64,000 bases of DNA from Silurus meridionalis. Lineage: Eukaryota; Chordata; Actinopteri; Siluriformes; Siluridae. The DNA lies in contig NC_060906.1 of NCBI RefSeq assembly GCF_014805685.1, positions 18,174,164-18,238,163 on the forward strand, in the 5' to 3' direction. The notes under the pieces were generated by a model, which saw only the letters and a list, made by a program, of their open reading frames with translations, was not told the DNA's origin and did no database searches. Of this stretch, positions 21,432-33,080 are shown piece by piece (the first letter of the stretch is position 1; every line of letters begins with the position of its first letter). The position numbers and the translations under genes were made by a program.

Positions 21432-23065
21432 GTAAAGAAATCTTGCAAAGTAAAAATGCTTTTTAATTTTTATCAATTTGCTAAATGTATAGTGAGTGAA
21501 CAGAAGGGAAATCCTAATTAATTTAATATTTGGTGTGACTACGCTTTGGCTTTTAATTCTTACTTTTGTACACTTGCACAAAGTGAGGGATTTTATAGGA
21601 TCAGTATCAAGTGTATAATGATTCAATTCTACCAAGCTGCTAATGTGGTAATGATCACCAGTTTTATATGTAGGTTCAAACCGAATTGAACATTAAAACC
21701 GAAACAGCAGTGTAGGAGGCTCAAACTCTGCTATTAAGGTGAGGTTGTAAAAGACAGTTTTACTGGAAGGTGTCCAGCAATCAGAGGTGGGAAGTAACAG
21801 AGTACAAATACTTTGTTACTGTACTTAAGTAGATTTTTCTGGTATCAGTACTTTACTCCACTATTTATTTTTTAGACAACTTTTTACTTTTATTCATTAC
21901 ATTTTTACACAAATATCTGTAACTTTTTACTTCTTACATTTTCAAAACCGGCTCGTTACTTTAGTTTTAATCCATTAATTTGGTAAAAAAATTTTTTTTT
22001 TAATTTTCACTGCGCGGCGATTTCAGCCGAACAACCGATTTCCTGTTACTGCGCGTCTTTTTCAATCCGCTGGTGTATAAAGTACGGACTCTCACTCACC
22101 ACAGATGTAGACTAGTTTACGAAGATAAGAAACAGCAGGCAGAAGGCAGTAAGAAGTTTGGGGTTAATGTGGATGAGACAGAGGGAGTCAGTGATGTAAA
22201 CATGACTGAGAACAGAGACATTCATGATCATCATCATCTTTTCTCTGCTTGTGTTATATATGTGGATCTTCAGCCTGGATACATTCATTCAGTAACAACA
22301 TTTTTAATTCGTTTTGTCAAGATTAAAATGATTGTAAACGGCACTAAGTTTTATTAACGCGCTATCAATTCATTTCTGTTTTTACCATTTTTATAAAAAA
22401 TGTAAATACATAAATAAATATCTAAATATAAAAGAGGCGAAAATACCTGCATTTATCCATGACGTCCTTTCTTTACTTAGATATTAAATAAATAAACTCC
22501 AGATAAAAATATTTTTAATCAGTAAACTTTTGTTTTATTTATGCGCCAAGTCTCAAATCAAACACAAAATCCCCCATGTTTTACACAATTAACCCTCTAG
22601 GTGGCGTTTTGTGGGTTTTTCCCTCATAATGGCTACACAAACTACTTTTTACTTAAGTACATGTCAGAGCCAAGACTTCTTTACTTTCACTTGAGTAAAA
22701 AAGTTTAATCAGTACTTCAACTTTTACCCGAGTATTTTAAAACATGAGTATCTGTACTTCTACTTAAGTAAAGGATGTGTGTACTTTTGCCACCTCTGCC
22801 AGCAATACAGTTGGCAGCGTCTGATTGGCCCCAAAATTATTTTGTAGCAGGCCAATGACCCCAAACATACAGCCAATGCTAAGAACTATCTTTAGTTTAG
22901 TGAATCCTGGAAGTGATGGTTTGGCCCAAACAGAGTCCTGATCTCAAGATGTTCAGAACAAGCTACCTGCCCAGTTCCTTCAAAAAAGTCTGTGCATTTG
23001 TACCTAGAAGAGTTGAGGCTGTTTTGCAGGCAACGGGTTTTCACACCAAAAAAAAACCCACAAAA
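21424..23065 (+). mobile_element. Tc1-like transposon, internally deleted and split by a hAT element
   Basis: The left part is 21424-21781 (TGCTTTTTAATTTTTATCAA, ATTTGGTGTGACTACGCTTT, and AGGTGAGGTTG near 21740). The right part is 22799 to about 23065 and encodes NDPKHTANAKNYL, the region of the second catalytic Asp of a Tc1 transposase, followed by the inverted terminal block GAGTTGAGGCTGTTTTGCAG with TTTTCACACCAAA. Most of the transposase between the two is gone. Confidence 0.8.
21782..22798. mobile_element. hAT element, 1017 bp, complete ends and perfect 8-bp TSD
   Basis: The termini are CAGAGGTGGGAAGTAACA... and ...TTTTGCCACCTCTG, and both flanks carry CCAGCAAT (21774-21781 and 22799-22806). 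Subterminal repeats of ACTTAAGTA and TACTTTTACTT are typical of fish hAT elements. The interior (22015-22360) is more GC-rich and holds a 94-codon frame that I do not recognise. There is no complete transposase, so it depends on one supplied elsewhere. Confidence 0.92.
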
Positions 23066-23244
23066 TTTTCTCAAGTTTTTATGTGAGATTATTTATGTTT
23101 ACTTAATTCTCTGACCAATAATTTGTTGTAAGGAACATAAAAAATTAAAAATAAATATTTGCTATTTGTGCCTAGGTCCATTTTAAATTTCCCAGGAGTG
23201 TACATGAGTTACAATATGCCATAAAAAATTTAAAACACACTTAC

Positions 23245-23456
23245 CTTAGAGCCTGTGCCATACGCCGCAGCTCGTGGTTCTGCTGTTTAAGTCGTTCAAG
23301 TTTGGTGAGGATGTTGGCCAGCTCTCTGCGTGTGTGTGTCGTTTCGTGTGTGTGTTGGCTCTCGCGCACCAAGTGGCCTCCCATAAAGAAGAGCAGCATT
23401 GCCCAGGCCAGCAGCACCAGTGCCACCCAGCGCCAGGACGTTGTCCACAAACGCAT
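23245..23456 (-). CDS. fut8: fut8 first coding exon (alpha-1,6-fucosyltransferase, N-terminal part)
   Basis: FUT8 is the Golgi type II membrane enzyme that adds core fucose (alpha-1,6) to the innermost GlcNAc of N-glycans. The exon encodes 70 residues plus two bases of an Arg codon. It starts [10 protein letters not shown], has one membrane anchor at about residues 10-30 (ending FMGGHLV), a short stem, then a heptad-like helix containing [15 protein letters not shown]. This matches the N-terminus of vertebrate FUT8. The ATG at 23456 is chosen because A is at -3, an in-frame TGA lies just upstream (23484-23486) and the known family start is MRPW. The exon ends AG|GTAAGT at 23245/23244. The stem is about three residues longer than in human FUT8 because of a CA-repeat-like HTHETTHTR stretch. 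The catalytic domain is outside the window. Identification is by recognised homology. Confidence 0.95.
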
Positions 23457-23528
23457 GTTGTCCCTTTTCAACGTCCAATAAAGTCACAACACTAAGACAT
23501 AATCCACTCTGATCAGCACGGGGACATT
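23457..23528 (-). other. fut8: putative 5' UTR part of the fut8 start-codon exon
   Basis: On the minus strand a pyrimidine-rich tract ending in CTCCAG (AG at 23530-23529) would make a good splice acceptor, giving 72 bases of untranslated leader before the ATG. FUT8 genes commonly have untranslated upstream exons, so an acceptor is expected here. The leader would hold two minimal upstream ORFs: ATG at 23527 (four codons, then TGA) and ATG at 23500 (two codons, then TAG). The boundary is inferred, not proven. Confidence 0.4.
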
Positions 23529-24060
23529 CTGGAGGCAGAGGACGTGCACTGTGATTTGACGGGTTGGTTATGTGGGCAATTTCTTTTCCTTTTATGTTGC
23601 CCTGCTTGTCTGATCCTGTGCACTTTAATCACAGTGAGGACGACAACAAAGAAGACAACGTCCAAATCGGTCTACTTTAAATTAGCGTGTGGACATAATG
23701 GGGGAAATAAATAAGAAGGTCAGGAATGAGTAACTGCTATGAGGCAGCCATTTTTTTCCTCCTTACTTGGGGTTTTTGTTTGATTTGTGCTCAAGGAGTA
23801 TTTGTTTCTGTTGTCCTCATCCATGTTAATAAGGGCATCATGGAGAAAATAAAGTCTACAGATGAGTCATGCTGCTAATTTTGTTTCTTCTTTTGTTCAT
23901 TCATTTTGATCACCATGGGGACAACCTCAAGATTTCATAGCTGCCAAGTGGGCTGATATTTATAATTATTTTTTTTTAATAATGATACAATTTTTTTTTT
24001 TAAATAACAAAGGGAATACCAGGTAAAAAAATTTGTGACAAATCATGCTTCAATATGAAT
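23529..24060. other. upstream of fut8 exon 1, probable 5' intron
   Basis: No promoter-like CpG island and no second exon was recognised. Sequence near 23530-23720 is more balanced in composition than the rest. Confidence 0.4.
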
Positions 24061-24061
24061 C

Positions 24062-24110
<49 letters not shown>
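24061..24110. repeat. (ATT)n trinucleotide repeat
   Basis: About 16 ATT units. Confidence 0.96.
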
Positions 24111-24112
<2 letters not shown>

Positions 24113-24989
24113 GGACCCACATGGCCTTGTTTATTCATTATAATCAATATGAGGAAGTTGGATGTGCCACTGTTTGTATAATGTGTTGGGGTTTGCTATA
24201 CATCGATTTCCACATCAATAAACAATGCAAAAAAAAAATTTTTGGAAAGGATCTCACAATGTCTTTTGTTGTCTTTCAGTTTCTTGCTTGTCTATCCATC
24301 TATACGATTTTTGCTGCTTGTATTAGTTTTTGGGTTGTTCTTCTGTGTCCACTTTAATTAGCATGGCATAGGACACTAGTACATCTGAGTCAGGGACGGG
24401 TCGATGATTCTGTGGCGTGCTGAAATTTTGCCGTCCTGTAGGGAAGATTATTGCTGTTTTGGTGTTCCTCATGAAATGGAAAGTAGATCAGAGCACCATG
24501 TGTGTAGATGAAGAGTATCTGCTTTTAAAAAGTACTCTTCCAATCTCTTTAGTTCTGATGAAACTCCAGCTTTTTCTTCTCAGGTTTCTTGTGCAGTTTG
24601 GTTCCAGTCGCTGTCTCCTGGGTGGAGGGATGTTGCACCTCAGAGTAAGAATTCCTGCCCAAACACAGAGTGATTCAAAATGTGTTATTAATGAATGACA
24701 AATCAGGCAATACATTTAAAAGTCACTGAATAATTCCCTTTTTTCATTTATCTTTCTTTTTTCCCCTTCTCACTTCCTCTGTATCACCGGCCCCTCAATC
24801 TTTCATTCTTACTTTCTCTGGATCATCTCTATCAGTCCTTCGCTCCTGTCTCCTCTCTTGCATTCTCTCCCTCTCTCTCTCACGATCTTTTTTTTACTTT
24901 TTTTCTGTTCTGCTCTGCTTTTGCTCTTCTTATTTCACTCTCTAGCTTTTCTCCTTCAATCCTCCCCTCAAAACTGAGTCATCTGTCTC

Positions 24990-24990
<1 letters not shown>
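24111..24990. other. sequence without recognised gene; pyrimidine-rich 24745-24960
   Basis: Open frames on both strands at 24417-24715 are of ordinary length for the composition and unassignable. The right part is a long CT-rich tract. Confidence 0.4.

Positions 24991-25020
<30 letters not shown>
24991..25020. repeat. (AC)n microsatellite
   Basis: About 14 AC units leading into GTACATGTACACGTACGTAC. Confidence 0.95.
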
Positions 25021-26415
25021 GTACATGTACACGTACGTACACACTGTCAGGACAGTGAGAGTTCATGCTGACTCATATTGTGTCTCAGTGGGACACACTG
25101 TCAGTCCACACACTGTGCGTCTACTCATTGCTGTCTCAGCACACACAGATGGAGCTTTGAGTGCACACACACACAGTTATACAACTGCTATTGTTTCTTT
25201 GGGGTTGTTGTATTACTATAAATTATACCATTAAATTTGTTAATGTTATGATTGTGTTTGCTATGCATTTACATTTTATAATGATAATAATAACAATTAT
25301 TATTATTATTATTAATAATCACAGTACAATTATCATATTCATTTAATTAATTGTCACAAACTACTTAGTCTTGCAAATAGCAAAGCAGGGAAAATAAATC
25401 AAAGATATAAAGAGAGAGATAGTGAAGGTAAAAGAGAATTGGAGAGAGCGAGAGAGAGAAAAGAGATGCAGTGAATTAAGAATTTCAAACGGTATTCTCA
25501 ATGCTGCCAATGTTTTCTGTCATAAATAATGCTCACTGCATTGTATGGTGTCGAACAGAGATGATTAGACAAAGAGAAACTGAAAAAAGATACAAATGAA
25601 ACAGAGCAAATGAGAGAGAGAGAGCGCTAGAGAGAAAAAGGGGGATAGGGAAAAAAGAAGGGGGGGGGGGGTAAAATCAGAATGAGATACAGACAGACAG
25701 AGAGATGGCCTGCTTTGATCTGCTGTGATTGGATGTTAATGAGCCATCACTTTTCATTAGAACAGAGAGAGAACGATGGTGAGACCGAAGCTTTTCAGAT
25801 AATGAGACGAGGAGAGACTCTTAAAAAAAGAAAGTGGGGAAAAAAAAACGATAGATGGTGGGGATAAAGGAGTCGATGGGACTTCAGCAGAACTGTCCCT
25901 TTTACTTTGCAGTACACATCATATTCAGTTTGTCTGCCACTGATTACAGATCCCATTTACATTTACATGAACAGCACTCATTTGGCACACACACTTTTAT
26001 CCAAACTGAGTTGTAATTCGAGGCTGAATTCACTCAAGCACAGAGATGAGCAAATTTAGTCTTAATGGTCTTAGATGCAACAGAAGCTATTTTGAAAGTC
26101 TTGGAATTTCAATTCCTTCACATTAATGAGAAGCAGCAGATAAAAGATGGTAAATCAATAAAAAAACATTCAAGAAACCCCCCTCAAATATGTAAAAGTA
26201 GTGTAAATATATATGGATACAAATGTATGACATATGCAAATTGTTTGACGAAACAAAACTTTTTGAAGGGTCTCCAAGCATCACATTTTTTCATTAAAGG
26301 TTAGGGTCTTAGGTTTTATGGTACTGCATGCAAAGGCATCCTATACAACTGTACAATACAATTGCCTCCATCTTTGTGGTAACAGCACAGCTTAAGGAAT
26401 AACCACACTGGAGGA
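25021..26415. other. no gene recognised; purine-rich 25380-25870
   Basis: It holds a short (TTA)n at about 25288-25312, a long A+G-rich plus-strand tract with GGGGGGGGGG at about 25663, and a SINE-tail-like piece near 25950-26020 (ACACTTTTATCCAAACTGAG). Confidence 0.45.
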
Positions 26416-26456
26416 GATGTGTATATATATATATATACTGTGTGTGTGCGTGTGTA

Positions 26457-26539
<83 letters not shown>

Positions 26540-26549
26540 AAAATGTTTT

Positions 26550-26608
<59 letters not shown>
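26416..26608. repeat. compound (TA)(GT)(TA)(GATA) microsatellite
   Basis: TA at 26421-26437, GT at 26459-26500, TA at 26501-26533 and about 14 GATA units at 26550-26608. Four repeat types lie in under 200 bp. Confidence 0.97.
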
Positions 26609-26610
<2 letters not shown>

Positions 26611-26700
26611 ATAGAATATAAATAAATATATAAACATTTTCATAATTTCATTTTTAATTTTATTTTATATAAATGAGACCTATCTAGCATGCATATATAG

Positions 26701-27152
26701 TATGGACAAAAGTTTTGACCATACTTTTGGTAAGTGCTTTTTAAACATCCCATTCCACATTTAGCCCCTATTATGCCGTTATATTAACCGCAACTCTTCT
26801 GGGAAGATATTCCACTAAATTTGTGCTCATTCAGGCGAAAGGGTGTTAGTAAAGTGTTGATGAGGAGGCTGGGGGTGCAGTCAGCGTTTACACATTATGC
26901 TCTATAACGGGTGATCTTCCACTCCCTATCATGTAAAGCATACTGTATCTTCATGAAGCAGGCTTTGTGCACAGGAGCATTGTCGTGATGGAACAAGTTT
27001 GGGTCTCCTAGTTCAAGTGAAGGGAAATGTACTACCACTGCTGCATTCAAAGCCAACCTACTGTATACAATTGGGTGTGCCCAACTTTGTGGAAACAGTT
27101 CTGGGAAGACTTGCATATGGCTTGAAAAAGTCACAATACTTTTGTCCAGATA
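26701..27152 (-). mobile_element. Tc1-like deletion derivative, complete ends
   Basis: The left end TATGGACAAAAGTTTTGACC and the right end ACTTTTGTCCAGATA are inverted. On the minus strand the frame at 26895-27134 keeps DPNLFHHDNAPVHKACFMK, the second catalytic Asp region of the transposase. Downstream catalytic Glu sequence is decayed. About 450 bp long, so the N-terminal two-thirds is deleted, as in the other copies. Confidence 0.88.
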
Positions 27153-27894
27153 GGATAGGATAAGATAAAATACTTAATTTGGGGTTTGTGCATTTTAGTA
27201 ACATTCCTAAGGAATAGTACAGTACTAAAGTGAGTGGTTATGTATTCATTAAATTCCATGACATTTTCAAATTTTTGAGTCTGATTTCCTATTTTCTATT
27301 TATATTGTCTTAATTAGATGATCCTCTCATCAATTAATTTTTATATTATTTCCAACAGAAAAAAACTCCTTAGATATGCATATGCATTACAAAAAGAGAA
27401 GTTAAAGCTGTGATCAGGATTTAGGCTCGACAGCGTGTGTTAGTATTTGTGTACACTTGAGATGCTGTGAATGCAAGCATTAGGTTTAGAAGCACTACAC
27501 ACCTGCTGTGGACCAATACTCTATAACCATAACCCCCTAGAAAATATGAACAAGCAGTGGCTCGCCACACACACCTGCGCCTTTCCTTACAATCAGCAAT
27601 CACCCCATCTCTCTCCACCACAGGCTGAAAGGATTACTGTACTCCTGAGTGACTCTCACTTCATCCCCACCGTTCCTCAGATTTGTGATGTAACAGATGG
27701 CAAGGGACCACAAGGCTCTTAAGGCTTGTGTGTTTTGCCAAAGCAGTCATGTTGAGGTGTGTTTTCCAGCATTGGACACAAACTGGACTTTTTGTTATGC
27801 ACTTTGGCTGTTTACATTGTCCTCTACAATGATAAGCTATTGTACCATACTGAGTAGTCCACCCCTGTGTCACCAAAAAAAGCTCTGACTTCTC
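27153..27894. other. no gene recognised
   Basis: Open frames at 27471-27722 (+) and 27661-27912 (-) cannot be assigned. No splice-like boundaries convinced me. Confidence 0.4.
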
Positions 27895-28425
27895 AGGGTA
27901 CGGCCTCCACAAGAACCCATTAAGTTGTGTTTGGTATCTGGCACCAAGTTGTTAACAGCAGATCCTTTAAGTCCTATACGTTGTGAGGTAGGGCCTTCAT
28001 GGATCAGATTTGTTTGTCCATTATGTCTCACAAATGCTCAATCGGATTGAGATCTGGGATATTTGGAGGAACACCAAGTCAACACCTTGGCTCAGCAAGG
28101 GCACCAACACCAAGGCTCACATGCCCATTGTAGGTGCTTTTGGTTGTGTGAAGGGGTTAGCCTGAAGACTCTGACTTCTCCGCAAAGCAAGCTGTGATGC
28201 TCTGTTTAATTTAACAACTTTTTATCACCGCCAGTATTAGGTTTTTCAGCAATTTTTTCTACAGATACTCTTCTGTGAAATTAGACCAGACAGGCTAGCC
28301 TCGGGAGCCTGTAACCCTGTCTCTGGACTACTTTTAGAAGGTACTAGCCTCTGCATACCCGAAATACCCAACAAGGCCTGTCATTTGGAGATTCTCTAAC
28401 CTAATCGCCACCCCAATTTATATGT
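27895..28425 (-). mobile_element. Tc1-like transposon fragment (GATCGGTGTA family), copy 3
   Basis: It contains ATCTGGCACCAAGTTGTTAA, CAGCAGATCCTTTAAGTCCT, AATGCTCAATCGGATTGAGA, CATGCCCATTGTAGGTGCTT and a right part AGCCTGTAACCCTGTCTCTG. These are parts of the same family as 14941-15269 but cover the internal region that those copies lack. It has its own, different deletions and no terminal repeats. Confidence 0.75.
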
Positions 28426-28845
28426 GCATATTGATGGATGGTTATATAATATTTTAGTGCCACAGATCTGACATGCATCGTGCTCCAATTATAGAAGGCA
28501 CATCTCTAGCCAGGTAGGCAGCATTTGGGCAGAATGTGTAAACTTCAGAGCCAGAATCTGTCAAATTCAAAAGTTATCTTCTTCCTAAGAGTACTGTACT
28601 TCTTGATTTAGCAACAGAAGTTGGTTCACATGCCCAGAGTTTCTTGAAGGTTTTAAATAAACATAAGCAAGTCAAAATACCATTCCAACTGATATGTACA
28701 TTTACAAATGTAAATTAATCACTTGCCTTGGGATTTGTTAACATGCCTATTTTTAGATTACAGCTCAGTGTTAAAAATTAACTAGCCAGCATAATGTAAA
28801 TAGTTTATGCAGCAGCTTGCAAAAATACTGACATGTTCTACTAAC

Positions 28846-28851
<6 letters not shown>

Positions 28852-28938
<87 letters not shown>

Positions 28939-28952
28939 CAGAGAGAGAGAGA

Positions 28953-29028
<76 letters not shown>
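28852..29028. repeat. compound (AT)n(GA)n(AT)n microsatellite
   Basis: Two AT arrays (about 50 and 70 bp) flank a GA array with CAGAGA variants (28903-28951). Confidence 0.97.
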
Positions 29029-29030
<2 letters not shown>

Positions 29031-30850
29031 TTCTGAAAGCTCCAGGCTATTATAAATTGTTTTATATGTACTATATTTTATTGCGTGTTTGAAGATATTT
29101 TATTTTTTTATGGAAATAAATTGCACCGCTGACAAACTCTAAAGAATAACAAGCTTACAACAGAACATAAGTCACTTTGGTCACAGCAGCATTATTCACA
29201 TCACATAAAAAAAAAAAGTCACTCATAATATTTAAACATGAACCTCAACTTCATCTGATTCGTTCACTCAGTTCTGTCTTGGTGACTGATGATTCTCATT
29301 AAGATTATAAATGATGCTGTCAGCAGTAAACAATGTGTAAGTTCTCCTCTCTGTTTTGATGATGATATGACTGCAACTGTATTACAAACAATTTGATTGC
29401 TGGTATCTGATAACAAGGTAATTAGGATTAAGATTATAGTTTACATGTTGCTTTTTCAAAGCAGTGACATTTACATTTACCCAAAGTGATCTGTATCAAA
29501 GCAGACACCAAGACAAGGTTAGAAATTTGCCTAAAGAAAAGTCCTACACTGAATTCACCTTCACTAAGAGTGGCTGGGGTTTGGTTCCTGACCGGGGATC
29601 GAACCCTGATACCATTTGAGGGTCAATTATTTATGGAAAACAACATTACTTTAGAGGATTTACATATCTGATTAATACATTTGATTTGATTTATACTATT
29701 TAATTGGTAGATAATCAACACATCTGTTTGTGTGATGTGATTCAGAACGCAAGTAAACAAAGTTGCGATCAGTGTTACTGGACATCACAACAAATGACGT
29801 GATACTCACACACTCATTAAAAAGCCTCTGTTAAAATCGCATAATACCAATTCCTTAGAAATTCAGTCAGAGCAGTTAAATATAGATGTAACGCTGTGCA
29901 AAACTATTCTGTCCTAGTGCTTGATATTTTTATGGTGAGGTCTCTGAAATTGGCCTTGTCTTCAAAGAAAGTGTATTCATAACAAAACAGTGACTCATAT
30001 GAGCCCAGCATTATAACTGCAGATTCGCTGGGTGTGTGTGTTCTCTGCTAATAGAATTGCATGTACTGGGGCTCTAGCTCACTGAAAGCAAACAGAAGCT
30101 TATAAAAGATTCAGCCACTTTCTGATCTCACTGTGTTGCTCACTCTGAATACATTGTGCTGGCGTTCACAAATCGCACTCACACATGCAAGCAAGCAATA
30201 TATCCAGTGACTGTATTCATACAAACTTTTCTTAACACACTTTTCTAGGTGGTCTACACAGCCTTTAAGCTTTGCTAATTAATTGAGAGAGAAATATTCA
30301 GCTCAGATCTTCACAGGTTTTAAAAGAGGAAAAACAGTGGGTCATCCCTAAATGAGTTAAGAATTAAACATTTGCCATTTTCAAAAGAATGATGATGATT
30401 GAAATGTTTTACATCAGTTTTTTATTTTTATATCGGCATCAAACTAGAGCTACCAGAATGCAGTGCTGCATGGAAGCAAGTATTCCAGCGCACTGTCATC
30501 TCAGACTCCCTCACAGTTACGTTTACTTGATTACTTATTACACACACCTGGACTATATCACAGTCTCAGACACATTTGCAACATAAGAGGTCTATTAGTT
30601 AACTCTGCAAAGTATATGCTTTGAATTGGTTTTCCCCAGTAGCTACCAAAGCCCTATTTTGCTGTTTGCCATCATGATTATGATCTTGTTTTGTCAAACT
30701 GCGCTTGTCTGCCCTTGTCTGCTGATTTGTATGATCTTTGCCTGCACCTCAACCTTGCTTCTGAATTTCGTTCGTGTTTTGATTGCAAGGATTATAACTG
30801 TCAGCCTGCACTTGTGCCAGACATATAGTAATATGTTTGTTCTAATATAT
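29029..30850. other. mostly unique sequence; LTR-like stretch near 30400-30840
   Basis: Small SINE pieces occur at 29465-29610. Around 30500-30840, phrases such as ACACACCTGGACTATATCAC and a CTTGTCTGCCCTTGTCTGCT/TTTGCCTGCACCTC series resemble the end of fish gypsy LTRs, without paired repeats to prove it. No exon was seen. Confidence 0.35.
29572..29610 (-). repeat. tRNA-Glu SINE fragment D (B-box region)
   Basis: On the minus strand it reads GGTTCGATCCCCGGTCAGGA followed by ACCAAACCCCAGCC. Only the B box and the start of the SINE body remain. Confidence 0.75.
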
Positions 30851-31172
30851 TCTATATGAGCAATTGTTTGTGGATACCTGACCATATAATTTGTATGTGC
30901 TTTTTAAACATCCCATTCCACATTTAGAGTAGTCCCCATTTGCTGTTATAATAACCTCCACTCTTATGGGAAGATGTTTCCACTAGATTTTAGAGTATGC
31001 TTGTGGAGATTTGTGCTCATTCAGCCACAAGCGAGTTAGTAAAGGCGGGTACTGATGTAGAGTGAGGAAGCCTGGGTTTCAGTCAGCGTTCCAATTCTTC
31101 CCAAAGGTGTCCAATAGAGTTGAGGTCAGAGCTCTTTAGCAGGCCAGTCAAGATCATTCGCTCACATATAGT
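30851..31172 (-). mobile_element. Tc1-like deletion derivative, truncated
   Basis: CATCCCATTCCACATTTAGA, CCACTAGATTTTAGAGTATG and AGGTGTCCAATAGAGTTGAG follow the family order. It ends at TCAAGATCATTCGCTCACA joined to TATAGTGTA, so the middle and the transposase motif are missing. Confidence 0.8.
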
Positions 31173-31391
31173 GTATGTTTGTAGTCTAAGTTTTTAATCA
31201 CATGGAAAAAGAAACTCTAACAAAAAACAAACAAAAAAAATCATTAACGAGTCTTTAGTGCCACCTCTTCAAAATGACTCATTTTCACCACTGGGAAGTC
31301 TTAGGAATGGAGAAGTGTTTTGTGCTTTGTCTAATCAACTTCAAGAGAGGGGAATAAAGGGGCTAGTGCGAAAACAGCATTCGGTAGCAGA

Positions 31392-31650
31392 AGCATTCTA
31401 AATGTAAAATGAACATTGATAACCTGTAACAGGAACATTTATACTCTGCAACAGAAACATTTACACCTGCAACATGAGCATTTATAACCTGTTTCAGGAA
31501 AATACAATAAATACATGTAACTGGAACATTTATACCTGTAAATGGAACATTTACTTGTAGCAGGAGCATATAAACTTGTAACAGGAACATTAATACTTGT
31601 ATGAGAAACATTTAAACCTGTAAAGGGAGCATTTAAACCTGTAACAGGAC
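31392..31650. repeat. degenerate 21-bp minisatellite
   Basis: About 12 units close to GGAACATTTATACCTGTAACA with period 21 and occasional 2-5 bp variants. Because 21 is divisible by three, long frames stay open on the minus strand (31363-31675), but these encode only a repeated Val/Asn/Phe pattern. Confidence 0.85.
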
Positions 31651-31659
31651 TCGTTATAC

Positions 31660-32489
31660 AATATAAAAGTGACATTATTACCTAAACCAAAACATTAGTT
31701 TGAGCTGTAACAGGAATGATTATACCATAAACTAAGTTTGACAGATGTTATTTCAGGAACGTTGTACTAAAAAATTACAATGTTTTGTTCATTAATAAAA
31801 ATCATTGGCATATTGCTCCTTTGTATGCAGAATATATAACTTTGTAAAGTGCTGGGAATCAACCTCCATAATCTTATTCCTCATTTATGTAGATACAGCA
31901 ATATAGAGACGTACTGTTGTAAAATTGTCTAGTTAACATAGATAATTATTCTTCGAGTAACGTTAAACAATACACAGGTGTGCTATAATCACTGACTAAT
32001 TTGTAAAGAAATGAAAGAAAGAGTAATAAATTATAAATCCATACCCTCAATGTTTTCTTCACAATCTGCAATTACATAGCTCTCTGCATCAACACGAGAA
32101 ATATTAGACACAGCGTACATAATTTCTTTTTTATCCCCACAGAGTATTCATCTTGCAAATTTATTTCTTAGTTTGGCTTTTTTTTCTACCCAGCCTTTTT
32201 TTTGTAGACATTTCATTGCACACTTTATTTCAATATGTTCCTCATGAACTCCCTTCTGTTGAACAATAAAGTCCAGTCTACTTTGGATTTTATAGAAGAC
32301 ATAAACAGGGCTTGGTAGAAATAATAAGATCTGCTCACAAAAAGTCTCTGTCTTGAAATTTACTGGAAGTCAGGAAAAATGGAGGTGTCTCACATTTCAT
32401 GCAGGATGGAGTGTCTACGGGGTTTTGCTTTCTAAGGTAGAAATGCTCTAAATGTCCTCTGAAATATCACAACCATCAGCAGGATTTTG

Positions 32490-32490
<1 letters not shown>
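31660..32490. other. AT-rich sequence, nothing recognised
   Basis: AACAATAAAGTCC at about 32261 resembles the end of a retroposon, but no body was identified. Confidence 0.45.

Positions 32491-32548
<58 letters not shown>
32491..32548. repeat. (CA)n microsatellite
   Basis: About 29 CA units. Confidence 0.97.
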
Positions 32549-32551
<3 letters not shown>

Positions 32552-32875
32552 AGCTGAGAAACACTGCATGAAACGAGGACGGAACAGGAACTGATGCCGA
32601 TTAGTGATTTCTAAACCTGTGAAGAAACACATTGGGACTCACTACGGGGGCCAATTTACTATAAATAAATTCGGTCACAAAATGCAAGTGCGACAACATT
32701 CCTGAATGGTAATACGATGTGACTGGTTTACAAAATATATATTTATAAATTGTGTAGTACAGCTCAGGGAACATTTATCACATAAAATCCTGTTCAACAT
32801 GGAGCCACAGAAGTGTTTACTTTATAAAATATAAAGATTTAAAAAATCCGAAAAAATATATCTAGCGACTAAATA

Positions 32876-33080
32876 TGTACTTATATTTACAGCATTTTGG
32901 CATAAGCCCTAATTTAGAGCAACTTACAATTATCTCATTTATACAACTGAGCAGTTGAGGGTTAAGGGCCTTGCTGAAGTGTACAGGTAGCATGGCAGGT
33001 TGGTGGTGTTGGTGGTGCTGGGATTCAAACTCACAACCTTCTGGGTAGTATCCAACAGCTTAACCACTAATCTACCCCTT
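32876..33080 (-). repeat. tRNA-derived SINE, family 2
   Basis: It has GAGCAACTTACAATTATCTC, GAGGGTTAAGGGCCTTGCTG, TGGGATTCAAACTCACAACC and TTAACCACTAATCTACC. Read on the minus strand this is an A-box region, a B box and the CAAGGCCCTTAACCCTC body common in fish. Confidence 0.75.

Noticed and set aside
22073..22357. 94-codon frame inside the hAT element as a transposase
   Set aside because: I recognise no hAT catalytic or BED-finger motif, and the frame is too short.
23469..23471. TTG at 23471 as the fut8 start
   Set aside because: An ATG with A at -3 follows five codons later and matches the conserved family start.
24417..24715. Exon upstream of fut8
   Set aside because: The open frames on both strands have no recognisable product and no convincing splice borders.
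31363..31675. CRISPR array or repeat protein
   Set aside because: There are no unique spacers. The unit is a continuous 21-bp tandem repeat whose period is divisible by three, in vertebrate DNA.
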